From the NCBI GenBank assembly GCA_019750335.1, contig JAIEOQ010000005.1, forward strand, positions 124,001 through 188,000: DNA of 64,000 nt. The letters are read 5' to 3'. Positions 25,755 through 34,499 of this stretch are shown here, one piece after another. Made by a program: the position numbers and the translations under genes. This stretch comes from Candidatus Obscuribacterales bacterium (lineage in GTDB: Bacteria > Cyanobacteriota > Vampirovibrionia > Obscuribacterales > Obscuribacteraceae). The notes under the pieces were generated by a model. The model had not been told where the DNA came from and ran no database searches. It was given only the letters and a program-made list of their open reading frames with translations. Position 1 is the stretch's first letter, and every line of letters begins with the position of its first letter.

Positions 25755-27680
25755 TTAAAGATTCTCGATCGTTACGACTTCAGCTAAGTCATGACGCTTG
25801 ATTTTGAAAATTTGGCAATAAAAATAGAGCTCGGCTTCCAAGCATTGTTTTATAGTTTCAGCTTGACGAAATCCGTGTCCTTCGTCGGGAAAAGTCAAAT
25901 AAGCAACCGGCAGTTTCTTTTGGCGTAAAGCTTGTACCAAAGTTTCTGATTGAGAAGGTGGTACTACTTTGTCTTTTAGTCCCTGAAAAAAGATTACCGG
26001 ACAATTGATTTTTTCCGGATAGTTAATCGGTGAGCGTTCTTTATAAATCTGTTTTTGCTCAGGATAAGGTCCAATCATTCGATCGTTATAGTGAGCTTCA
26101 AATTTATGTGTCTCTTCAGTCAGCCCTTCCAGATCGCTTATGCCGTAATAGCTGGCACCGGCTTTGAACTTATCTCTAAAAGTCAAAGCGCATAAAGTCG
26201 TGAACCCGCCGGCGCTGCCGCCGCAGATGATTAATCTGTTGTGGTCGGCTTTGTTTGCTTGGCACAAATAATCAGCGGCGGCGATGCAATCATCTACATC
26301 GACGATACCCCACTGACCGTGCAAACGTTTTTGATAAGCCTTGCCGTAACCGGTGCTGCCGCCATAATTGACGTCGACTGCGGCAAAACCACGTGAAGTC
26401 CAATATTGAATTTCCAGCTCAAGAGTGTTTGAGCAAGCTGCTGTCGGACCGCCATGACTAAATACAATAAGCGGTGGCTGGCTCTCGGTCGGCGCTATAA
26501 AGTCCGGGTTTTTCGGTGGATAGTAGAAAGCGTAAACTTTTTGTTTGTGCTTGTTCTCAAATTCAATTGACTCAGCTATTGAAAAATATGATTTATCCAT
26601 AGAAATATCGTTTGATAAGCGTAATACTTCTATTTCTTTGGTTTGTAAATTGAGTCGGACTATCTGTGAAAATTCAGTTGGGGAGCCGGCTCGAAAGATC
26701 ACAAAATTATTTTCTACTTTGACAAAAGTAATATCGGAATATGCTGTTTCAATCTGGCTGAACTTTTTTGTTTCTAGATCAATCTCGCCTAATTTCCATT
26801 CACCTTTTCTGTTGAAGGCGCAAATAATTCGTTTGCCGGCATCAATAGAATAAGTGTTCTGAGCAAAAATCCAGTGTGGTACTGCGAATTCAGCTTCCAT
26901 TTCTATTAGAATCTGGTTTTCACCGTAAAACCAAGAATACAGATTCCAAAAGCCGTTTTTATCCGAGACATAATAGAGTGTTCCGTCGCTGCCCCATTCC
27001 GGTTGATATATTGATTCATCGCTGCCACCGGCAACTTGTTGAACGTTGGACAAACTGCCGTCGTTTCCTAAATTGCCTATCCAAAGCTTGGTTTCATCCC
27101 AGGGCATGTGCGGATGATTCCAGGTAAGCCAAGCAAGCAACCTGCCGTCCGGACTTACTTTTGGTGATGAGAAAAAATCACTGCCGGTCAGTAAAGTCTC
27201 AACGCCGCCTTGTCCGTCAAGCTTAATACAATCAAGGGAGTTTATCGGTTCGCCTTCACCGTATGAATAATCTTCTCTGACTACAATTAAGCGATTACGA
27301 TTTTTATCTACACAAAAATCAGCAAAATGGGAAGAGCAAAATTCAGATATTGCTTCCGGCTTACCGCCTAAGGGTTGGCGATAAATTCTTTGATCGGCCA
27401 AATTGTTGAAATAAAGACAACCGTCAACAATAGCGAATTCACCGCCGCCATATTCATGAACATTGCTGCGCACGCTGAACGGTGCTGGATTAACATCGAA
27501 TGTTTTGCCCTGACGATCGCGACAAACAACTACACAACGTCCTTTTTCCGCCGGGCGAGATTCAAGCCAAAAACAATCGCCATCTACCATTGTGCAATGG
27601 CTTAAACGGATATTGGCCGAGGCTACTAAATCAGAGCTTATGGGCGAGTCCCAAGCGCCGTAAGCGCATTCTTTACTCAT
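25755..27680 (-). CDS. S9-family prolyl oligopeptidase/acylaminoacyl-type peptidase
   Basis: A 641-residue serine peptidase: an N-terminal beta-propeller-like part with repeated SPDGRLLAWLTW-type blades, and a C-terminal alpha/beta hydrolase. The catalytic Ser489 lies in GGSAGGF, the oxyanion region is SHGGPTAACS, and the Asp (GLKDKVVPP) and His (DEGHGF) follow in order. The family cleaves short peptides, often after proline or releasing N-terminal di- or acyl-amino acids. No signal peptide, so probably cytoplasmic. The start is 3 bp after the stop of the GT-C-like gene, so it belongs to the DegT operon although its link to glycan synthesis is not obvious. Confidence 0.93.
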   Translation of the reverse strand: MSKECAYGAWDSPISSDLVASANIRLSHCTMVDGDCFWLESRPAEKGRCVVVCRDRQGKTFDVNPAPFSVRSNVHEYGGGEFAIVDGCLYFNNLADQRIYRQPLGGKPEAISEFCSSHFADFCVDKNRNRLIVVREDYSYGEGEPINSLDCIKLDGQGGVETLLTGSDFFSSPKVSPDGRLLAWLTWNHPHMPWDETKLWIGNLGNDGSLSNVQQVAGGSDESIYQPEWGSDGTLYYVSDKNGFWNLYSWFYGENQILIEMEAEFAVPHWIFAQNTYSIDAGKRIICAFNRKGEWKLGEIDLETKKFSQIETAYSDITFVKVENNFVIFRAGSPTEFSQIVRLNLQTKEIEVLRLSNDISMDKSYFSIAESIEFENKHKQKVYAFYYPPKNPDFIAPTESQPPLIVFSHGGPTAACSNTLELEIQYWTSRGFAAVDVNYGGSTGYGKAYQKRLHGQWGIVDVDDCIAAADYLCQANKADHNRLIICGGSAGGFTTLCALTFRDKFKAGASYYGISDLEGLTEETHKFEAHYNDRMIGPYPEQKQIYKERSPINYPEKINCPVIFFQGLKDKVVPPSQSETLVQALRQKKLPVAYLTFPDEGHGFRQAETIKQCLEAELYFYCQIFKIKRHDLAEVVTIENL

Positions 27681-27683
27681 AAT

Positions 27684-29999
27684 TTAGTCCACCGATATCA
27701 CTATATGATCCGAGGCAACACCGCACAGCTTGCCGGTGGAATCTTTTGCCCAAGCCCGCACTTCGTAAATACCCGGCATCGGGAATTCTTTTAAGTTCAA
27801 AGTGAAGTCAGTGATTGTTTGCGGTGATTGAAGCAAGCGCATTTTTACTGCGCTCTGTTTGCGACAGTTTTGTTCTTCAAATAATAAATTGGCTCTGGTA
27901 ATTTCCAGCTCGGTTGAGTTTGCTCCGGCAATATGACTGCAGTCTACGCTTAGAGTTTGGCTCTGTTCTTGAGCTCCAAGATGGAGATAACCTTTGCTGC
28001 CTAAATAGCCAGAGTTAGGAAATTTTAGGAGCGGCATTACTTTTTCGTTTTTGATGATGGCGATTGAACTGATACGTACAGTGCTGTTGGCCGGTAAAAG
28101 CACTCTTAGTTTATTATATTTGCCGCCCAGTCCCCAGTCAGGCAGCCCGTGTAAAGCAAGAATTGCTTCTTGAGCTGAGTTGTCTGCAAGGCACTCGGTA
28201 TGTGCCCGTCTTCTTAGCTCAAACTCTTGATTGAGTTCATTGGTATAAAGCAGATCGAGACTGGCCAGTTTGGCCGTGTTTTCTATCTGTAATGTTATGC
28301 TGATGAAATTGGTAGTCCAACAATCATTTGCGCCTGGTCTAAATTCAAGAAAACATGGTGTTCGTCCGGTTTTTATCGAAAGTGAACCGTCGCTGTTCCA
28401 TTTATAGTCTTGATAGTTGTGCGGTGGTTGCAGTACTGATTGAAGATTTTGACCTTGCCAGATTTGTTCGGCCACGCTCTCTTGAGGAATAAAAACACGG
28501 TTGAATTTTTTGTTTTTACTGTCCCAAGCAATTATCTGGATTAGGTCTTTGTTTTGAGCTATTGAATCTTTTAAAAAGCCAAAAGGAAAAATTGGTTCGA
28601 AAGGATTGATTGCCAGGCTGTTTTTAATATCACGGTCTAGCTGCGGACGTCGACACATGCCATCAAGCGAGTTGCGACAGGTGTAAGCACCGTTGATTTG
28701 ATCGGGCAAGCCGATGAATAATACTTGTGGATCGCCTTCTATCTGGGCGTACAATTGTTTTAGCTCGGAACGAATAGCATTGTTCTCTTTGCCGGCATCT
28801 TGCCAGGGTTGATTGTTGATCCAAAGTACGATTGCACAAAGGGCAATAAAACAGCTTCCGGCAATACGAGCAAAAGTGGCAACTTTTGCTTTGGGCAAAG
28901 TAAAAGTTGCGCCAAAAATAATTGCTAGAGGTACAGTGGCTAAATAAGCTAAACGACTGCCTTGCAAATCGTCAGCTATGGCAAAAATTTTGTAAACAGG
29001 TAACAAGCAAAGTACGAACCAGCCGCTGTAAAAAATCAAAGCCGGTCGCCATTTTTTTGAAATGAAAAAGCCAAGAAAACCAAAGCTCAAAGAGATTGCT
29101 AAAAGTATCTCCCAGGCTTTAGTAATTAAGCTGTGCGAGCCAAGTAGGCTTCTGTTGATTGGCTCGATAAGCATTTTTAAGCCATGGAGCCAACCGTTGA
29201 TAAATTCTTTGAGGTTGGCGACAAAAAACAATGAGTTGTCGTAGCCGCCGACAAAAGTGCCCAGAGCTAAGCGGCGAACTAAAAAATAAAGAGCGAGCAG
29301 AACGAAAAAAGGCAAAGTTGGTTTGATTGACTGTAAAAGTTTTAGCGGATTTTTTGGTTGGCAAAAAACAAATTCAAAAAACAAAAAAGTAACCGGTAGA
29401 GTAATGGCCATCTCTTTAGAAAGCAAGCCTAAAGACATAGATATCAGCGCTGCTGCGAGCAACCAAATTTTTTGTTTTTGACGCCAGGAAAGATAAAACC
29501 AAAAAGCAGCCAAACAAAAAGTTGTGACTACTGAATCGACTCGTCCGGTAATCCACGATACTGCTTCGGGATGCAGAGGATAAAGGGCGAAAATTGCCGC
29601 TGAGAATGCCGGCCAAAGTTGGGTTTGTTCAAGATCCGGATCAACTTTTTCTTGGATGAATTTGACAATATGGAAAATGAAGATAGTGCTTGCCAGGTGA
29701 AATGCCAGGTTGGTCAGACGAAAACCAAGTCCATTGACTCCCCATAACAAATAATCGGTATACATGAATACCGAAATAAGCGGGCGATAAAAGCGGGTTG
29801 TAGTGCCGTCCAGCCAAGAAGTGTAGAAATTGCGCCAGACAAGCTCTGGGTGGTGAATGGCTTGAGCCAACCAGCTAAGATGCACAAAATCATCACCGAC
29901 AAAAAAATTGAAAAGGACCGGACTGTAACTGACAAAAGTCAGCAAAACAATAAAGAGCAGAATGTTACCGGTAGTGCTTAGTTTGTGGAATCCGGACAA
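27684..29999 (-). CDS. GT-C-like polytopic membrane protein (possible glycosyltransferase)
   Basis: A 771-residue protein: about ten to twelve membrane helices in the first 410 residues, then a soluble beta-rich region of about 350 residues. The first loop carries FVGDDFVHLSWL, the acidic pair expected of GT-C enzymes such as O-mannosyltransferases and ArnT, followed by YRPLISVFMYTDYLLW and HPEAVSWITGRVD. These suggest a polyprenyl-phosphate-sugar-dependent glycosyltransferase acting outside the membrane; the exact family is uncertain. It overlaps the upstream acyltransferase by 22 bp, so it is coupled to the DegT/acyltransferase pair, which probably make an N-acylated sugar. The C-terminal part may bind substrate. 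Confidence 0.75.
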   Translation of the reverse strand: MSGFHKLSTTGNILLFIVLLTFVSYSPVLFNFFVGDDFVHLSWLAQAIHHPELVWRNFYTSWLDGTTTRFYRPLISVFMYTDYLLWGVNGLGFRLTNLAFHLASTIFIFHIVKFIQEKVDPDLEQTQLWPAFSAAIFALYPLHPEAVSWITGRVDSVVTTFCLAAFWFYLSWRQKQKIWLLAAALISMSLGLLSKEMAITLPVTFLFFEFVFCQPKNPLKLLQSIKPTLPFFVLLALYFLVRRLALGTFVGGYDNSLFFVANLKEFINGWLHGLKMLIEPINRSLLGSHSLITKAWEILLAISLSFGFLGFFISKKWRPALIFYSGWFVLCLLPVYKIFAIADDLQGSRLAYLATVPLAIIFGATFTLPKAKVATFARIAGSCFIALCAIVLWINNQPWQDAGKENNAIRSELKQLYAQIEGDPQVLFIGLPDQINGAYTCRNSLDGMCRRPQLDRDIKNSLAINPFEPIFPFGFLKDSIAQNKDLIQIIAWDSKNKKFNRVFIPQESVAEQIWQGQNLQSVLQPPHNYQDYKWNSDGSLSIKTGRTPCFLEFRPGANDCWTTNFISITLQIENTAKLASLDLLYTNELNQEFELRRRAHTECLADNSAQEAILALHGLPDWGLGGKYNKLRVLLPANSTVRISSIAIIKNEKVMPLLKFPNSGYLGSKGYLHLGAQEQSQTLSVDCSHIAGANSTELEITRANLLFEEQNCRKQSAVKMRLLQSPQTITDFTLNLKEFPMPGIYEVRAWAKDSTGKLCGVASDHIVISVD

Positions 30000-30748
30000 T
30001 TCACAGACTCCATTGCAACTTCGTAGGCCGGACGATCTTCCAAGTGGCAGCGTACTTCGGCTTTGTTTTTAATTACTTTGGCCGGAACGCCGGCGACGAT
30101 CATATTCGGAGCGACATTATGTGTAACTACTGAAGCACCGGCAATAATTGCGCCTTTGCTGATGCGGACCCGAGGCAGAATAAGAACTTTAGCGCCGACA
30201 ATCACTCCGGTTTCCAAATAAGGACCTTCACGTCCTTTGGAGCAAGGTGGATGCAGGCTGTCTACAGTACAAGACATCGGATAGAAATGTACGTTATCTT
30301 CAACAGTCGTGAAAGTGGCGATGAAAACATTATTGTGAAAACGGCAGTCATTGCCGACTTTGATATGACCGTCCGACTGCGACAAAGTACCGAAACTGCA
30401 ATTGTCGCCAAAAACGCTGTTCTCTCTGATGACAGCTCGATGCCCGGTTTGGAACCTTTTACCGGCTCGGCAGGAAGCATAAATGATTGTGCCTGAGCGT
30501 ACGGTGCTGTCGTCCCCGATCAGCAATGGCGGGTTTATATAAGCTGGATCGCGAAATCCGGCTAAACGTTCGCCGAGAATGCACTGAGCGCCAATGAAAC
30601 AATTCTGTCCGATTTTGACGTTCTCATAAATGACGACACCGGGTTCAACAATAGTGTTGTCCCCAATTTCAGCACCGTCCATGATTATGGCATCGGCTGC
30701 CAGTTTAACGTTGCTGCCGATTTTAGCTTTCGGCGATACACCTGTCAT
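29978..30748 (-). CDS. Hexapeptide-repeat (left-handed beta-helix) acyltransferase
   Basis: A 256-residue LbH protein with many isoleucine-type hexapeptide turns from about residue 5 to 215, for example IGSNVKLAADAIIMDGAEIG, IGDDSTVRSGTIIY and VGAKVLILPRVRISKGAIIAGASVV ending VAPNMIVAGVPAKVIK, the usual acyltransferase finish. It probably acetylates an amino-sugar nucleotide made by the adjoining DegT aminotransferase (3 bp upstream), as in WbpD/WlbB-type pathways. It overlaps the GT-C-like gene downstream by 22 bp. Acyl donor and sugar are not readable from sequence. Confidence 0.88.
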   Translation of the reverse strand: MTGVSPKAKIGSNVKLAADAIIMDGAEIGDNTIVEPGVVIYENVKIGQNCFIGAQCILGERLAGFRDPAYINPPLLIGDDSTVRSGTIIYASCRAGKRFQTGHRAVIRENSVFGDNCSFGTLSQSDGHIKVGNDCRFHNNVFIATFTTVEDNVHFYPMSCTVDSLHPPCSKGREGPYLETGVIVGAKVLILPRVRISKGAIIAGASVVTHNVAPNMIVAGVPAKVIKNKAEVRCHLEDRPAYEVAMESVNCPDSTN

Positions 30749-30751
30749 TGA

Positions 30752-31945
30752 TTAAACCACCGGTACAGCTGTTGGCACGGAGCCGCCAAGCTTAGCTGTA
30801 AGTAGTGCAGTCAAAGTTTTGCTGACTTGGTTTACTTGGCTCCAGGTTAATTCAGGATACATTGGCAAAGAGATCACTTGAGCCGACAGTGCTTCGGATA
30901 CAGGGAAATCGCCTTCTTTGTATCCGGCAGAAGCAAAAGATTTTTGCACGTGCAGCGGGACCGGATAGTAGCACATAGACGAGACACCGGCTGCTGCCAG
31001 ATCACTAATAAGCTGGTCACGAAACGCTCGGTTAGCTTTATCATCGTTGCCGATGCTGACTTTAACCGTATATTGGTGCCAAACGTGAGTATTGCCGGTA
31101 GATATTTGCGGTATGGAAAGTCCTGGGCAGCTCTTCAGAGCTTCGGCGTACCATTGAGCTACTGTATTTCTTTGGGCGTTCCACTGGCGCAAATGTACGA
31201 GTTTGGCCAGCAATACTGCGGCTTGAATTTCATCAAGACGGCTGTTTACGCCCAGTTCATCATGATAATAACGAACTCTCATGCCGTGGGCGCGAATCGC
31301 TCTTAAGCGCTCGGCTAGTTTGTCGTCGTTAGTAGTGATCATACCCGCGTCCCCAGCAGCGCCGAGATTTTTGGTCGGGTAGAAACTGATACAAGCTAAA
31401 TCACCGAAGTTACCGGTGCTTTGTCCGTTTTGTGTAGCGCCGATTGCTTGTGCGTTGTCTTCGACAATCTTCAAAGAAAAACGTTCGGCAAGAGCTTTAA
31501 GCGGAGCCATATCGGCTGCTTGTCCATACAAATGCACAGGCATAATTGCTTTGGTGCGTGGCGTGATTGCTTTTTCGACTAGAGCCGGATTCAAATTGAA
31601 GCTTGTCGGATCGACATCAACAAAGACCGGTTTTGCTCCGCGCAAAAGAATTGCTTCGGCGGTGGCCGCAAAAGTAAAAGGCGGTGTAATTACTTCGTCG
31701 CCGGGTCCGATATCGAGAGCCCAAAGGGCTAAGACTAATGCGTCCGTACCGTTAGCGACAGCGATGGCGTGCTTGGTTGCACAAAATTCGGCTATCTCTT
31801 TTTCCAAACGGCTGACGTATGGACCAAGAATGTAATGCCCGCTGCGCAAGATTTCGATTACTGTTTTTTCCAGCTCGGGTCCGATCTGTTTATATTGCTC
31901 TTTAAGATCGAGAATGGGGACGGATTTTTCTGCCGAATCTGTCAA
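30752..31945 (-). CDS. DegT/DnrJ/EryC1-family sugar aminotransferase
   Basis: Sugar-nucleotide aminotransferase of about 397 residues. Motifs: ILDLKEQYKQI, ANGTDALVLALWAL, GDEVITPPFTFAATAEAI, PVHLYGQAADM, VEDNAQAIGA, the Schiff-base Lys192 in SFYPTKNLGAAGDAG, then GVNSRLDEIQAA and the C-terminal SLPMYPEL. It transfers an amino group to a 3- or 4-keto sugar nucleotide, close to the WbpE/WlbC and EryC1 branches. A TTG at 31945 with AAGGAG 9 nt upstream is preferred to the upstream TTG at 31972. It heads the operon with the acyltransferase, GT-C-like protein and peptidase, implying synthesis of a surface amino sugar. Confidence 0.93.
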   Translation of the reverse strand: MTDSAEKSVPILDLKEQYKQIGPELEKTVIEILRSGHYILGPYVSRLEKEIAEFCATKHAIAVANGTDALVLALWALDIGPGDEVITPPFTFAATAEAILLRGAKPVFVDVDPTSFNLNPALVEKAITPRTKAIMPVHLYGQAADMAPLKALAERFSLKIVEDNAQAIGATQNGQSTGNFGDLACISFYPTKNLGAAGDAGMITTNDDKLAERLRAIRAHGMRVRYYHDELGVNSRLDEIQAAVLLAKLVHLRQWNAQRNTVAQWYAEALKSCPGLSIPQISTGNTHVWHQYTVKVSIGNDDKANRAFRDQLISDLAAAGVSSMCYYPVPLHVQKSFASAGYKEGDFPVSEALSAQVISLPMYPELTWSQVNQVSKTLTALLTAKLGGSVPTAVPVV

Positions 31946-31986
31946 TGTCCTAGACTCCTTCGGTACTGCCAATTAGCTAGTTTCAA

Positions 31987-32015
31987 AGTTTAGCCCGCTT
32001 AAGTGAACAATCCAA
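31987..32015 (-). promoter_or_regulatory. Candidate promoter of the DegT operon
   Basis: On the minus strand TTGGAT (32015-32010) and TAAACT (31992-31987) are separated by 17 bp, giving a start about 35 nt before the TTG start codon. Matches to the consensus are 3/6 and 4/6, so this is only a candidate. Confidence 0.3.
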
Positions 32016-32097
32016 GGAAGGTCATATAAGGTTCGGGCTAATCGAGTAGGCATGGGCATAAAAATTTTATCAGGCAGAGAATTCTCTGGTTTTTGCT

Positions 32098-32138
32098 GCA
32101 AAAAAGAGAGGTCTCGGAGCTTGCCGGGACCTCTCTTT
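32098..32138 (-). terminator. Intrinsic terminator of the ribbon-helix-helix gene
   Basis: Perfect 11-bp stem: aaagagaggtc at 32103-32113 against gacctctcttt at 32128-32138. The 14-nt loop carries an inner CGG/CCG stem. On the minus strand the stem runs into six Ts (32105-32100). It sits 25 bp after the stop of the gene at 32163 on that strand. The plus-strand side has only three Ts, so it works best for minus-strand transcripts. Confidence 0.8.
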
Positions 32139-32162
32139 GTATCGTCTGCTTAGTATTTGCTT

Positions 32163-32465
32163 TTAGCGACGTCCGCGGGCGCCAGCGACGGCGACAGTGC
32201 GGGATAGCGCATTGGTAACGAAGAGATTCAAGCTGACGCCTTCTCTTTCAGCGCGGTCAACCAAGGCTTGGTGAAGTGAACGGGGCAAACGTACGGTGAA
32301 TTTGCCGCTGTAGCTCATGAATTGGTCTTCACCCTTGCTGCGAACGGTTTTAGCGTTATGCTTGGCAGCTGGCTTCTTACGGGCTGGTACAGCTTTTTTA
32401 GCCAGGCTTTTAATTTTGGATGACTTGCTTGGCTTACTTTTGGCCTTCGATTTTGCGGTTGCCAT
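32163..32465 (-). CDS. Lysine/alanine-rich protein with C-terminal HicB-like ribbon-helix-helix
   Basis: A 100-residue protein. The ATG at 32465 follows AAGGAG with 6 nt spacing; a longer reading to 32516 lacks support. Residues 1-45 are a low-complexity basic tail of K, A, S and P repeats (KSKAKSKPSKSSKIKS), like histone H1 tails. Residues about 55-95 read KFTVRLPRSLHQALVDRAE then SLNLFVTNALSR, the HicB/Arc ribbon-helix-helix pattern. No HicA toxin lies beside it, so a toxin-antitoxin role is not supported; a DNA-binding regulator or nucleoid-associated protein is more likely. It has its own terminator and a long upstream gap, so it is monocistronic. Confidence 0.8.
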   Translation of the reverse strand: MATAKSKAKSKPSKSSKIKSLAKKAVPARKKPAAKHNAKTVRSKGEDQFMSYSGKFTVRLPRSLHQALVDRAEREGVSLNLFVTNALSRTVAVAGARGRR

Positions 32466-32519
32466 GTTCTTCTCCTTATCCGAAGAGTTGGTTTTTGATT
32501 GGTTACCTTTGGTCATTAG

Positions 32520-32535
32520 TGGTGCCTAGGCACCA
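32520..32535. promoter_or_regulatory. 16-bp perfect palindrome, possible operator
   Basis: TGGTGCCTAGGCACCA reads the same on both strands. It lies 55 bp upstream of the ATG of the ribbon-helix-helix gene at 32465, where an autoregulatory operator would be expected. Ribbon-helix-helix dimers bind such short palindromes, so the gene product itself is a candidate ligand (inference). Confidence 0.4.
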
Positions 32536-32695
32536 GACTTAGTTGCGTCATTTGCCCGGAGGGCGGTAAAAGTCTTCTTCGGACGCTCAAAGGAACGGCC
32601 TCAAAGAACCTATATGATCTTGCCACCTAATACCACCTTAAGTGGCATAATCATTCTACCAGAAGTTATACCCGGGGGCCCTTTTGTATATGCAT

Positions 32696-32723
32696 TTGTT
32701 TGCGAGGCTGGAAATGCTATGCT
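32696..32723 (+). promoter_or_regulatory. Candidate promoter of the GT9 gene
   Basis: TTGTTT at 32696-32701, a 16-bp spacer, then TGC-TATGCT with the -10 at 32718-32723 and a TG extension. Predicted leader is about 100 nt to the TTG at 32834. Partial matches only. Confidence 0.3.
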
Positions 32724-32833
32724 GTCGAGCCTTTCCTAAAGTGCACCAGCTGTGGGGCGCACCGCTTTTAATGGCTGGTATCACCTTTGGTAGTTAAGGA
32801 TTAAATTAGCTAATTCGGGTCAAGAGGGCTGTT

Positions 32834-33979
32834 TTGAGAATATTGATAGTCAGATTAGGTGCAATGGGAGACATCATTCATGGTCTTCCGGTTGCTGCCT
32901 TTCTCAAAGGAAAGATCCCTGGATGCCACATCAGCTGGCTTGTTGAGCCGCCGGGGGTTGAGCTGCTCAGGAACAATCCGGCTGTTGATCGAGTGATTGT
33001 TTTCCCGAAAAAGAAATTGATCCAAAGTCTTAAATCCCCTGCTCGGTGGGGCGTTGCGGTCGCAGAATTTAAAAAAATCATGTCCGATCTGCGCGAACCG
33101 GCTTTTGATGCGGCTATAGACCTTCAAGGGTTATTTAAGAGCGCTATTTTCAGTGTCGCATCCGGTGCCAAATTACGCTTTGGTTTTAAAGGCACCAGGG
33201 AAGGTGCTGAGCATTTGCTGACGCACCGTCTGGATGTGGGTGATTATTTTGGTGCTAAACGGCATGTCGTTGAACTGAACCTGCGCCTGGCAGACTATTT
33301 TGTCAGTTTTGTCCAAGGCAAAAGAGCGGTGTCTGATATTGAGGGCGGTACTGGATCCGGTTCGTTTCGTACATATATAAATGATGGTGTTGAATTTCCT
33401 TTACCGATACCACCGGCGGAGACGGCCGAAAAGATTGAAGGCTGGATCGGCGCTGGCTTTGCTTCTGTGCCAAGTGTTGCTCCACCCTTGGTGGCGTTTA
33501 TTCCTGGCACCACCTGGAGTTCCAAAATCTGGCCGGAAAAAAAATGGGTTGAATTGGCGCTGAAGCTGGGCGATAAGCAGCCCTGCCGCCTTATTTTGTT
33601 AGGCGGTCCCGCTGAAGTTGCAGTCAATGCGCGAATAAAAGAGCAGATTCTCGTTCTTGATGGCGATTATCCGATTCTTGATTTAACCGGAAAAACGACG
33701 TTTTCCGATTTGATTGTTCTCTTTAATAAAGTCAGTTTAGTTGTCGGAGCTGATACCGGTCCGTTGCATCTGGCGGCAGCTGTTGCTGCCAGTCCGGTGC
33801 TGGCTGTATTCGGTAGCACTCCGCCTGGACGCAACGGACCCTATGGCGCTTTGTCGCGAAGCGTCAATTTGAATCTATCCTGCCAGCCTTGCTTCAGCAA
33901 AATCTGTCCTCTAGGCACCAATGCCTGCTTAGAGGATTTATCCGTAGAGCTTGTCTTAGCTAGCGTTAATGATGGCTAG
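32834..33979 (+). CDS. Glycosyltransferase family 9 (heptosyltransferase-like)
   Basis: A 381-residue GT9 enzyme, the family of LPS heptosyltransferases (WaaC/WaaF). Seen: the N-terminal ILIVRLGAMGDIIHGLPVAA, IDLQGLFKSAI, VAFIPGTTWSSKIWPEKKW and the donor site SLVVGADTGPLHLAAAV with FGSTPPGRNGPYG. The TTG start at 32834 has AAGAGGG 5 nt upstream. The C-terminus has four cysteines (CQPCFSKICPLGTNACL), a feature seen in many WaaC-like proteins. It suggests an LPS-like outer core or a related surface glycan; the sugar is not defined. It ends 2 bp from the convergent ndk gene. Confidence 0.9.
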   Translation: MRILIVRLGAMGDIIHGLPVAAFLKGKIPGCHISWLVEPPGVELLRNNPAVDRVIVFPKKKLIQSLKSPARWGVAVAEFKKIMSDLREPAFDAAIDLQGLFKSAIFSVASGAKLRFGFKGTREGAEHLLTHRLDVGDYFGAKRHVVELNLRLADYFVSFVQGKRAVSDIEGGTGSGSFRTYINDGVEFPLPIPPAETAEKIEGWIGAGFASVPSVAPPLVAFIPGTTWSSKIWPEKKWVELALKLGDKQPCRLILLGGPAEVAVNARIKEQILVLDGDYPILDLTGKTTFSDLIVLFNKVSLVVGADTGPLHLAAAVAASPVLAVFGSTPPGRNGPYGALSRSVNLNLSCQPCFSKICPLGTNACLEDLSVELVLASVNDG

Positions 33980-33981
33980 AG

Positions 33982-34443
33982 TTATTCGCTAATCCAAGGT
34001 TGGATTGTGCGATCCCAGCTGCCGACTAGCTCATTCTCTTTAAAGAAGATGCCAATCTCTCTTTTGCCGCTTTCCGGACTGTCGGAGCCGTGTACGACAT
34101 TGCGCCCGATCTCCAATGCCAAATCGGCACGGATAGTTCCTGGGGCTGCGCTTGCCGGGTTGGTGGCACCAATGACGTTGCGAGCGATGGTGACGGCGTC
34201 TTTGCCTTCAAGAACCATGGCTACAATCGGTCCGGAGGTGATGAAAGATACTAATCCATCAAAAAATGGTTTGCCTTTATGCTCACCATAATGAGTTTCG
34301 GCTAATTCTTTGGAGACTTGCATGAGCTTCATGCCGACAATTTTCAAACCTCTTCGTTCAAAACGAGAGATTACCTCACCAATCAATCCGCGCTGGACAC
34401 CATCCGGTTTAATGGCGACAAATGTTCGCAACACTTCGGCCAC
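33982..34443 (-). CDS. ndk: Nucleoside diphosphate kinase
   Basis: A 153-residue enzyme that exchanges gamma-phosphate between NTPs and NDPs through a phosphohistidine. Seen: [43 protein letters not shown], and [18 protein letters not shown] with catalytic His118. Length is normal. The start is a GTG at 34443 with AAGGAG 7 nt upstream. It lies 56 bp downstream of the UvrD/PcrA gene on the same strand. Confidence 0.98.
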   Translation of the reverse strand: MAEVLRTFVAIKPDGVQRGLIGEVISRFERRGLKIVGMKLMQVSKELAETHYGEHKGKPFFDGLVSFITSGPIVAMVLEGKDAVTIARNVIGATNPASAAPGTIRADLALEIGRNVVHGSDSPESGKREIGIFFKENELVGSWDRTIQPWISE

Positions 34444-34499
34444 AGCTGTACTCCTTGTAGATCAAATCAGGGAATAAGCTAGCATGTGAATGAGCGTTC

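Larger units (their letters stand above)
32466..32833. other. Intergenic region (368 bp) between divergent genes
   Basis: No coding frame is convincing here. It should hold the promoters of the minus-strand ribbon-helix-helix gene and the plus-strand GT9 gene. I see a 16-bp palindrome at 32520-32535, a weak hairpin-like CCAC/GTGG pair around 32632-32644, and a possible extended -10 promoter at 32696-32723 for the GT9 gene. Nothing resembling a riboswitch or small RNA can be supported. Confidence 0.5.

Noticed and set aside
32163..32465. HicAB toxin-antitoxin module
   Set aside because: The C-terminus is HicB/RHH-like, but no HicA-like gene is adjacent on either strand and the N-terminus is a histone-like tail.
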